A DNA stretch of 64,000 nt from positions 7,144,501 through 7,208,500 of the forward strand of contig CP136891.1 of the NCBI GenBank assembly GCA_034359265.1, read 5' to 3'. Origin of the DNA: Canna indica (taxonomy: Eukaryota > Streptophyta > Magnoliopsida > Zingiberales > Cannaceae). The stretch's first letter is position 1. Each line of letters starts with the position of its first letter. The notes under the pieces were generated by a model. That model did not search any database, had not been told where the DNA came from, and was given only the letters and a program-made list of their open reading frames with translations. Of this stretch, positions 1 to 12,100 are shown one piece after another. Both the position numbers and the translations under genes were made by a program.

Positions 1-165
1 CTTGCCTTTGTCTATTCCCTCTCCTGTTTGCTATCACAATGAATGAACTATATGTTTATTGCCACTTGTTTTTTGTACCAGAAATTTTCTGTTACCATTC
101 AGACTCTACATAATGATTGAATATTAGCTCTTTAACTATGAGGTGTTCACTTAATTTTCTTTTAG

Positions 166-3100
166 GAGAGCAACAGATCTCGAGCCTTTGCAACCTTTAC
201 TAAGGAAATATATTGGGTTCCTTGAAGCAGAGGATTTGCCACCAATCTCAGATATGTTGAGGCCAAGAGTGCAGCTTGAGCGCATGAATGTATGGAACGG
301 ATTTAAAACATTGTATGTGAATTAATTCTTTGGATACTAAATTAAGGTCCCCTCTTTATTTTTTTATTGTTTTTTTTCTAAAATTTGTCATTTTCGGTGC
401 TTTGTATGCGAAATCATTTTCATCATATTTCACATGACTGTAGACTTGGCTTTCTTGAGGCAGAAGCCCTTGAAGACGGGATTCTGGAGAAATACCCCAT
501 TTTCCTAAGTATAGTACTCAACCATGTTAGTGATGACACAACTGAATTCTCCTTTGCTGTTGCTTGCCTTAGGACACTATTTGAAATGCTTGGTGAGTGT
601 TTGCCTTATATTTTTTATATGGTTAAATAGTTTTTACCAGCTTGTAATCGTGCTTCATTTCTTTTTCATTTTATAGGATGTAAGCTGTGGTTGAGAACTA
701 CATTATCACCTAGTATGATGCGCAATTCTTTGTTGGGGCAGTGCTTTCATACTCGAAATGAGAAAAGCCATAAAGATATATTTGATCTTTTTCTACCTTT
801 TTTGCAGGTAGGTTGATTAGTCATTCTTTAATCAAGTACTTCAAACATTTTTTTAAAGAAAAATGTACCTCAAACATTTAATGCCTTGAACTTTGTAGAT
901 ATTAGATCTTTATTCTTCTCTAAGACTTTTTAATATATAACAAGCTTCTTCACTGTTTTATAGCTATTTCAATTATCTAATTTGCGTTTAAATTCTTACT
1001 CCAGTCTCTTGAATCTTTGCAAGATGGTGAGCATGAAAAGCAACGGAGACATTTTCTCTATTTTCTTCTTCATCAAGTAACTCAAAGTAGAAATTTCAGC
1101 AATTTAATGAGAAAAAATGCTAGTAAGGTATGCTGATTTTTAATATACACATGACTTTTTACTCATTATCTATGTATACACTTCCAATATTGGCTATAGC
1201 TAATATATCATAATTATTCTCATATGTTTGTTTTTCAAAAATGTAGATTGCTATTCTCATCATACATCGAGGTTACACAATGAGTCCTCCATGCCCCCCT
1301 TCGGAATGTGCTCATATGTGGTAAGGAATTGCCAAGTTTGTTCTTGTTATTTATTTTTTTTGTACTAATTATTCTAACTTCCAAGAGCATCCTTGTAATT
1401 GCGCTTTGGGGTTTCTGAATGCTGGTCATATCAAATATCAAATTTTCTTTATGCCATAAAACATTTGAAATTTGATGTCTAGATCTTTTAGTAGATTATA
1501 TATATGATTTTATTATAGAAAGATTTATATATTTTGATGTTTCTTCAATATGACATAATTGTCCATACTTCATACCATTTGAAATTTTATTGCTTTTTTA
1601 CATTGTTGCTTCAGATTTGAAATTTTCTTATACATGATAAACAAATCTTCAGAAATTTTAATTCATGAGTCAAATTTTGTGCTTTTTTTTATAAAAAATA
1701 TATATTGAGAATGTGAAAGTAATTGCAAGTTTGCAACTATCACGAAATTGTTTACCTGGCAGCTGGCGCAACCGCACAATTATACTTTTAGATGCAATAC
1801 TGGAGAGACAATCCGTCTATTATATCAAAGTAAAAAACCATAAAGGTCAACTAAAGAACTAGTTTCAATCTCTCATGAAAAATGTTGTTGCCTAAATTAT
1901 AAGTGCCATTTAGAAAAATGCCATTTCCTTATGTACTTTTATACTTGTCCATCATAATGCATCATTACTTTGTATGCTATTTTGGAGGAGTTGCTCACTA
2001 AAAACATTCGAACTTTTAAAATTAAGAGAATTTTGTACTATTGTAGAATAAAATAAAATATAAATTAGAGGATTCCTGTGAGAATCATGGGATACAAAAT
2101 TAGTTAACTCTAATATTTCTTTGGCAAATTTGAAACTGATGATTAAGACAAGATGGAATCACTGAAGTAGGCCTCCGTACTTCTAATATCTTGCGACTTT
2201 CAAACTATGTTGGTAAAAATTGATTTAAGTGATACGAAAACAAAGAAATGCAAGAGCTCCATCAATCTGCTGTTCATCGATAGATGAAGCTCTCTCTTTT
2301 TCATCTCGTGTTAGATGCAATAAAAGATTAGTCCTTTTTCCTTCTCGCAAACCACGCGAGTGTCCACCACCCAGAACAGCAAAGATCATTTTCCTTCCAT
2401 GGTAAAGCAGCGCATAAAAAAGGTGGCCCATAAAAAGTCCAATATACAGATGCACATACAAGGGTATACAATTTTTGGAAGATGCAATTGTTCTGATAAC
2501 TTCAAAACTTCTTTTCAAGTGATAAATTAAGAGAAGTCAGGACATACTTTAATGCAAAGCTAAGATGGAATCTTGTGAAATATTGAGTGCTTATATTTTA
2601 GCCTATATAGTTCCATGGTTAGCAAGTATTTATTCCTATAGTTCATCTTTTTGAATATCAGTATTTTTTCAAGAATTCTTGGTTAATGTGACAATTAAAA
2701 GGAACACATTATCTATTAACGAGACTCTTGCAACGTAGAAAAGGTGATACAGTAGCACTTTTATTTTATTGACTTCAGAAATGTTATTATTTATTTAGAT
2801 ATCTTGTAACCGTGATAAATTTTTATATGACAACTTATCTGTAATGTAGGTGAATTCTTATTTTATTTGCTTAGAATGTTTTTATTTCTTTAGGTTTATT
2901 GCAAAAGATGTCACTAAATGACAATTTGTAACTACATAGACTAAGAAAGGCAAGTTGTTTTAAAATGAAAGATCCTCAAAAGATATGCTTAATAGAAGGT
3001 GGTTTGGCAGAGTGGAAGTTTTTTTGAGGAAATTGCAGGAGAGAATATTTTTGAAGGAAATTTATAAGAAAGGAAGCTAATCTCAGTTAAGTTTCTCTTG

Positions 3101-6100
3101 ATAAGGAAGTTTCTATCTGAGCAAAGATGAAAAATGAAGATTTTCCTAAAATGACAGCAGGATTATGCAATTGTTCTTGATTGATGGAATGTGTTTTCAT
3201 TTTTTCGGGTATTGAGAGACTTCATAGATAGAGGGATATGCTTTTAATTAAAGACAATTTTGGATTCTGCACAGGCCACATTGGCCAATGCTGAGATGCC
3301 ATTGTTTGTGTATAAGGCATGTCTGGTGTGAGGCCAGGTTTATGCATTATGTTGATAGGTATTATAGCAATTAGCTGGAGGGAGTTCCTAGTTATTCTCT
3401 AATATTTACTACAAAAAAGGGGCTTGTGTAAGACAACCTGGGAAGTAAGTCAAGCAAATTTTTGTGATCTAACCTATTTTTTTCACTTATTTTTGGAAAT
3501 AAATTTTGGTATATATGGAAAATTGAATATCTTCCAACATTTCCTTTTCTTCTGCTTCCAGTGACCAAGATGATATCACCTTTGTCCTTGAGATAAATCA
3601 AACAACCCAAGTACCTGCAGCAGCTTTTGACCTTCTTTTCACAGCTTTGAGTTAATTGCTGAGAAAGGTTCATCCTTGATTATTCCCAATTGTCATGATC
3701 ACTTACGAAAATTCTTGGATGGACACTATGGCCATTGTGACACGAAATAAGTTTAGCATAAGATACCCACATGACGGTTTCAAAGATCCACTAATGCTTA
3801 TTTTCCTCTCATAGTATGGAGTCCTACTTAGTACTACATTTAATTCTAAAGTCAACTATTTCGAGTTGGCTACACGAATCTTTTCTTGTCGTACGGCCCT
3901 TTGTAAGGTCAAATATCAAGTTATATCAAAGGCATTTAAATTACTTTTAATTGTTTCCAGACTTCCTCTGCCCCTCTTCGTTCATTAATCATAATCAATT
4001 CACTGTCTAATTATAACAGCTATAAGTCTCATTTGGACTTGTCCACACTCCACACTATTTAAATCTATTACCTCTCATTTTATTTGCTACTGGAGCTACA
4101 CCTTGTTGTTCATGATAGCATTCTTATTTACCTTTTCTTGTAACACCACTTATCTATCTCAACATTCTCATTTCACTACATTAACTACTGTATATGTTGT
4201 TTCTTATCTGCTTGGCAATCTCATCAGTAAATCACAGTTGGTCTCATCTTATAAAACTTTTATTTTATCCAAGGAGAACATGGTGATCATAAGATCCTTA
4301 AAACTCATCTCCACTTTGACATTCCAACAGTTTTCTATGGGTCTCCTTATTGAGTTATAGATCCAAGATATTGAAAAAATCTACTAATCGGAATATTTTG
4401 TTTATCCATCTTGACAAACCCCTTATTGTAGTCCACTTAGCATGCTTTTGCTTTGTTTCATATTAGAAATACATAGTATGAAAATTCATACCATGTGTGG
4501 ATATCTGAGATTGCTGATTTACAAGTTTGATTCCAAGGAAAAACACATATTTCTTCCTTCTCTGGCTTGTTGCTTCTATTCCATATTTCCTTAATCTATT
4601 TATAAGGAAAACTATTGTTTGAAACAATATCATTTTTTTTTGTATAACTTAGTACTGTCTTAATATCAGTCTGACTTTGTTTGACAGGGGCCCCTCCTTG
4701 GTCAGCTCATTGAAGGATTCGTCTCTTCATAGTTCCTTGCGTCAACCTGCATTTGATCTAATCAACACTATTATAGTTTCTGATGCGTCTGCTTTGATGT
4801 CATTGAAATTAAAGTGCAATGCTTCTTCAAACATTTGTACAAACACCTTACAAGTTCTTATTGACGATGAGGATGAACAACTATTTTTCGACGATGTCGA
4901 GGAGAACGTTAATAGCTGCTGGAGTGAATTTGGTACCCAGAATAAGCTTACATCCTTTGAATGCACAGAATGGGCTTGTATACCCCTGCTATGGTTTGAA
5001 GTTTTAACTAAAATAGATCCCTCCATGCTCCTTATATCTTTTTCCAAGGCTGTTTTCTGGGCTTTATCTCACATTTCATTGCTAGAGTCTGGCTCTAGTA
5101 TGGAATTGTCATCCTCTGTTGAAGAATGGATGTCACTAAATGCTAGAGAAATTTCATCATCATTTGGTTGGGAAGTCCCCACTGGAACAGATGATGGTGG
5201 TGATGGAAGGGAATGCAGAAACTCTGTTAGGGCGTCATCTAGGACTGTTCTTCTAACAAAAATACTCAAGAGGTTTTACCAAGCTCTTTTTTCATAAAAT
5301 TTTCATTATTCAACATTTTGATTAATAGATAATGCCATATTTATGCGATCTCAAAAATAAATATCTTGCTTAGCAATTTTATCTTTGATCTCCCTGGATT
5401 TAAATGATGTCTGAAACTTGATTAGGCTTGCTGCCCATTTTGTATTGCAAATAGAGCAACATGAACTTCAGAAGCAGTGGACTTGGGAACCAAAGATGGC
5501 AGAAAGCTTGATACTTTTGATTATAGACCCTGATGATGCAAGTCTTTCAACTTTCTCGTAATCTCTTTATGAACCTTTCATTCATTTTGGTAGCAGAGTT
5601 TGATTCGTAGTCTTTGTTTTGGTCTGCATGGATTCGCATGCAATATATAGCTGTTTGCTGACTGCTAGAAGGCTCTGTGCCTTGCAAGTGTGCTCTCTGG
5701 CTGCTCTAAGCATTTTATGTTCTTAGTTCTAATCAATTCAATTCCATCTAAAAGCTTAACCATTAGAGAGTATTTTATTTTCTAAAGTTTTGACCAGTTC
5801 AATTCCATCTAAAAGCTTAACCGCTAGAGAGCATTTTATGTTCTAAGTTTTGACCAATTCAATTCCATCCAAAAGCTTAATTATTAGACAAGACAAACTA
5901 AATTAATTTATATGTTTAACAATGTATGGGCAGGTCAGCTATCTTAACCATTAGACAAGTCAAACTAAATTAATTTATATTGTTAGATTGGTCCAAACCC
6001 AACATGTAGAACTTGAACTATTTGAGGATTTATATACATTAGTTCACGGAATGGACAAGTTTCAAATAGATTATTGACATGGCTTCCCTTCTCAGATAGC

Positions 6101-9100
6101 ATCTCAATTTTTTCTGTGTTTGATCTATATAGCTAAAGACAAGACACCATTTAGTATTTATTCTTGGCAAAATAATTATTTGAAGCTACCATATTGGCAC
6201 AGTATGTGTCTCTTGCTTGTCTCAGCTTCTATATTTATGATTGAAAGTAAGCTATCAGGGTTAAGAAGGAAAAAGGAGTGACAATTTGTGTGATAAATAT
6301 ATTTGTTAGCATCTAGTCATATGTTCTGGCTAGTTCCTTGCAATTGTTTTAGAGTGTAATAACTGTTAGAGTTATATGTTTTGACTGATGTCATACATTT
6401 GTTTCAGAGAATAAGACAAGCTGATAGAGTTATACTGGAACATGTTTCAAGGACACAGGGTCTGACGTCTGGACTTCAGTTTCTTTGCTCTAGTGCTTCT
6501 TCTCTCTCTGCTGTGTTTTCAGGGTTGAGATATGCATTACAACAGGTAAGCTTTGAAGCACAGATTTTACACGCAGGTAACTGAAGTTCCATCTCAAAAT
6601 GATAATATCTGATTTTGTATCTATACTTTAGCTGTGGCTCTGTAGATCTAGTTCTTGTTATTAATGCAGCATCGTTCTCAGCTGAACTGTTGTCTTGCCT
6701 TACAATTGAAACTTAGACTTGTATCTGTGTGACTTATGTATATCCTATTCAAAACTAAAATTATAAGGTTCTAATGCGAGCAGAATGGCACAAAACCTGG
6801 TGACAATTAGATTTTGAATGATTGTGGAAGTGTGACATGTAGGCTCCTTACTGTAGTCTTAATAATTGGAGCATCTTCAATATCAAAGTCATCATGCCAG
6901 GTTATAATATATCAAAAGGAATTTTATATTTTGATGGTCTGGTTCTGTGATGTATTGTATTTATTAAGACCTAGTGTGTTTTCCAGAGAATTGGTTTTAG
7001 TTTAATTTTATGAGTTTGTTGATGTTGATGCTACAAGCAAATTATATGATTTTAGCTTGTTGATCTTGGAACTGCACATAATGAACTGAGTGTCAATGAA
7101 GTCAAACTCTGGTGGATTTGATCATGTTTAATTTGGAAGGGTTCAAGAACTTTACATTTCTTTAGGGTGTCAGAAATGTTACATGCAGCAGAAGCTATTT
7201 CTCATCATTTAATCTCCCACAATATCCGGATTTAGACCAATAAGACAATAGAACAGGCTCCCTAATTGCTAAGCCATATGTTCTTGAGTTTTCTTTTGCA
7301 CATCTGAAAATTCAAGAGCTGATTACAACTTGCCTCTGCTCATATTTATTTGCTTGATGATCAATAATTTGTCTATGTTCTTCATCGTCACACATTGCTT
7401 TGTATTGGTCACTCACACAATTAAAATATAGAATCTGATTGACAATGTATTTTAATTGTTTGCTAGGGTCTTTGCAATGTGTAAATGCATGCTTTTTAAT
7501 TATTTTCATCGTTTACAAGTATCTTCATGCATGTGTTCATTTCCAGGTCCCAGTTGATTCAATAGTGGCAAATTTTCATAATCTCCATCACTTATTTTTT
7601 GTTCTGCGCAAACTTTTAAAGGAAGTGGTTACTTCTAATCAAATTTCATATAAAGAGGACTCAAAATCTACAAATTATTTGTCTGCGGGGGGATTTTTAC
7701 AACAACTAAATTTTGGGCATTTGTCTGATGGTCCTCCTGAAAGCTCAGGAACCATTGTGGACATGAAATCTTGGGAGAAATTCAGTTGTTTTCTATCAGC
7801 AATTGTATGGCCATCAATTGCAAAGTGTTTAGCTGATGGGAAGCAGCTTGTCAGTAACAAAAATTGTCAGGTAATACTTGAATTTTATTTTTGTCATTTC
7901 ATGTCTACAATCCAAAGTTGTTTGGACTTTTCAATTGTTTATTATCTTGGTCTACTTGGTTGTTTCCATTTTCAGTGTCTTTGCTTTTACAAGTATGCTT
8001 TATAGTGGTTTTTTATATTTTAGCATCTTATTGCAGATGACATGTGTTCGATTGCTCGAGACTCTACCTGTTGTTTATGAAAGGCTCAACTGCTCTTCAT
8101 CTAAGATGTCTGGCTACCTATCATGCTTAACCTATGACATCCTTGACCTCAAATGGTTCTCTGATTTGGTTGAGTGGGGAAGTTCATCTCTTATAGTTGT
8201 TACTAGACATTGGAAGCAGTGTATGCTTGTTCTACTCAACTATCTTAAGAGCTCACACATTATCAAGGCATCATGCAATATTGGTGCTATTGAAGCAATT
8301 ATGTCACATGGTTAGATTTTTCTGGTTTAGTTTCACATTCTATGCCCCTTTACTTTTGTTCCTTGTCTAACATGTGTTTTTTTTTTCCATTCCAGCTACC
8401 GTGGCTGTTGATATGCTGAAAGAGGAAATTCGTCAACTTAAAATATCATTTTCTGAAGAAGTTTCTCTATCTGATGAACATAAAATTCAAATGGAAAAAC
8501 TATTGCTTCCTGAGCCTTTGTCTGGGAAGAAAACTCCTGCTCCAGATGTTAATGTCTATGACAACAAAGTTTATGCTGGGTCGACCTTGCCACCACAAAA
8601 AGTTAGGAACGATAATGTAATTGTTCTTTCAGATGATGAAATAGAAAAAACAGCTTCCTCTGACATTGTTAGTACAGTGATGTCATCATCTCACCATAAG
8701 CTGATAGATACTACTCGTCCATCTAAAGACAACCAGGAGGATCTTTCATCAAGAATTTCTTTGAGTAACTCTCAGTTTTCTTCACAAAGGCCAGTTAATG
8801 ATATGCGTGGTGACAATATATCTTCTAAGGTTGAGTTGGATGTCTGTGAAAGCACAAGTCTGATTCCAGCAAAGAGCATAGGCAAAAGTAAAGGAGCAAG
8901 TCAGTCATTTATTACAAGTGAGACCATCTCATCACTTAAGAAAGCCAAATCATCTGGCCAAGTTGTTAAAGTATCTGCTCAAAATCTTTCTCCTGAATTA
9001 GAAAAAAATGATGCTATCATCAAAGAGTTAATTCGTGGAGATGATGATTTTCTAGAACGCGCACTTGATAGGTCTAGACGTTCAAAATTGTTGCCAACAA

Positions 9101-12100
9101 AGCAAAACATATCTGGACCTAAAAGGCAAGTTATGCAGCTTCAGTTGCCCACAAAGAACAAATCAGGTCCTCTTAATAGACAAGAATTAGGGGTTAGAAG
9201 ACTTAAGCCTCCAAAATTAGATGACTGGTACAGACCCATTTTAGAATTGGACTATTTTGCTCTTATCGGTTTAACCTCCAGTACTGGAGACATAAAATCT
9301 TCAACTAAACTAAAGGAGGTTCCTTTATGTTTTCAATCATCCAACCATTATGTTGATATTTTCCGGCCTTTGGTACTAGAAGAGTTCAAAGCCCAGTTAC
9401 ATAGTTCATACATTGAGACTTCTGGGGATGGTATTTGCTGTAATAGCTTATGTATACTTTCAGTTGAAAGGGTAGATGATTTTCATCTAATTCGTGGCTG
9501 CTTTGATGTTACTGAAAGCATTGCATCAAGAATGTGTATAGAAAATGACTTGGTTTTACTTACAAAGGAGCCCCTGCAAAATGCTGCTCAGCATGTCCAT
9601 GTTCTTGGAAAGGTATTATTTTAATTTGCTTTTTTACTAAAATATTAAGTATATGCCTAATATTATCTTGTAATTTGTTGGGTTCTAGGTGGAGAGGCGT
9701 GAAAAAAGTGATAAAAATCGATCAATGGTTCTTATAATCAGGATATATCTTCCAAATAATTCTCCACGATTTAACAAAGTGAGAAGACTACTTACTGAAC
9801 GAAGTAAATGGTTTTCAAGTAGGATAATGAGTATTACCCCTCAACTTCGAGAGTTTCAAGCTCTGTCCTCGCTAAATGAGATACCTATGCTACCAATAAT
9901 CTTAAATCCAGTTAATCATTCTGATGGTTATTCTGTATCCAAAAAGGCTAAACTGGATAGACTTTCTCAGTCCATGCAGGATATGCTGATATCATCATAT
10001 AATAATAGCCAGCTCCAAGCTATAAGCATTGCCATTGGATCACCAGAATCTTTCAAAAAATTTGAACTTTCTCTCATACAGGGTCCTCCAGGTTTGAGAA
10101 TTTTTTACCATTAGAGGTGTTAAAAAACTGCTCTTATTAGAATGATTGCAGTTTACAGTCTAAACTCTAAAGTGTTTTTTACTCTACAGGAACTGGAAAA
10201 ACTAGAACTATTGTTGCTATATTAAGTGCATGGCTTGCTTTACACAGGGTCCATAAGAACAGCTGCTTCAAAAGTCCAAGCACTAATTCCATGCGGGATA
10301 GTAATGAATCTGGCTATTCAAAGAAACCTGTTAGTCAGTCTGTTGCGATAGCAAGAGCTTGGCAAGATGCGGCCTTTGCTAATCAATTGATCAAGGATAC
10401 AATGAAAGATCCTTCTGCACCATTGGTACGACAGCCCAGAGGAAGAATTCTCATCTGTGCGCAGTCAAATGCTGCTGTCGATGAATTGGTGTCCAGAATC
10501 AGCGAGGGGCTCTATGGGAGTGATGGCAAAACTTACAAACCATATCTAGTGCGGGTTGGAAATTCAAAGACAGTTCACCCTTGTTCACTACCCTTTTTCA
10601 TTGATACACTTGTTGAACATCGTCTGGCAGAAGAGATTAGCAACCTAAATGGTAGAGAAAATGATAAAGATGCAGAATCTTCTAATTCCCTTCGTGGAAA
10701 ACTTGAAAAGGTTGTAGAAAATATCAGATACTATGAGTCTAAGCGTGCCAAAATAGATGAAAATGAAATGAGCAACAAGAATTCAGTGGATGCCAAGACT
10801 TCTAAGAAAGGAGATCCACTAGAAATGTCTGATGCCGCAATCGGTGCAAAGCTCAATATTCTGTATGGGCAGAAGAAATCACTTTCTGCAGATCTTGCTG
10901 TTGCCCATGCCCGAGAAAAGAAAGTTTTTGAGGAAGGAAGGTCCCTCAGGCATAAGATTCGAAAATCTATCCTCACAGAGGCAGAAATTGTAGTGACAAC
11001 CCTTAGTGGTTGTGGTGGTGATATATATGGTGTTTGCTCTGAATCTGCTTCCAGTAATAGATTTGGTAATTTTTCTGAACAGAATTTGTTTGATGTTGTA
11101 ATCATTGATGAGGCAGCTCAGGTACGTTTATAGTATTTTAGTACTACTTTTTGTCATTGGTATGATATGGCTGATGGAGATAATGCCACAATTTGTTGGA
11201 TCTTGCTACTACAGGCTCTTGAACCAGCAACACTTATTCCGCTCCAGCTTCTCAAGTCAAATGGAACCAAGTGCATAATGGTAAGTATGGTCCCATACTA
11301 CCATTTATAGTTATCATTGTAGAGTTCTAATCAGTTCTATAACATGGTTTATGGGCATTCATGTGAAGGTTGGTGACCCAAAGCAACTTCCTGCTACTGT
11401 GATATCAAATGTGGCAAGCAAATTTTTATATGAATGCAGTATGTTTGAACGGTTGCAAAAAGCTGGTCACCCAGTGATAATGCTGAATGAACAGGTAATC
11501 CAGTTGGGGTTGATGACAGCTTTTGGTTTGCAATTCCTAAATTGCTTATTCCATCTCGAATGCCATGTTTGTATCTAAATTGCTTATTAATTTCTGTCAT
11601 TTGTTATTATTTTCTAAATTCTAAAGTTAAATGAAAGATAAAGACTCCATCTGTTTACCTATGTTGAGCCCCAGAATTCTTGATTCATTAATGAGAAAAG
11701 AGGTATATATAAAGGCCTAGAACAGTAAGTCATACCCGAAGGACAACATAAGTTATCCAATACCAACATAAATAAATACAATAAATTACTATCTTAACAA
11801 CCTATATGATATATCCACGAAATATCTCTTTAAAATGTTCAGAATATTGAAGTCAGGGTTTTGCTTTGGGTTTCCACAGTGAACAAGCTTTACTTTGCAT
11901 GCAGAGTTCTTATTTTGTTTTGGTAAGATTTGGTTAGGATCATGGTTTAAAATCTCGGTTTCGGTACCGATTTTGGTACCTGGCCGAAACTGGTACGGTA
12001 CGGAAAACACCATACCGTTTGTTTTTTTTTTTTAAGAGTTAGATATAACTCTAATAATACATAATTGATGAATAAATGCTTAAAATTAATATTCAAATGT

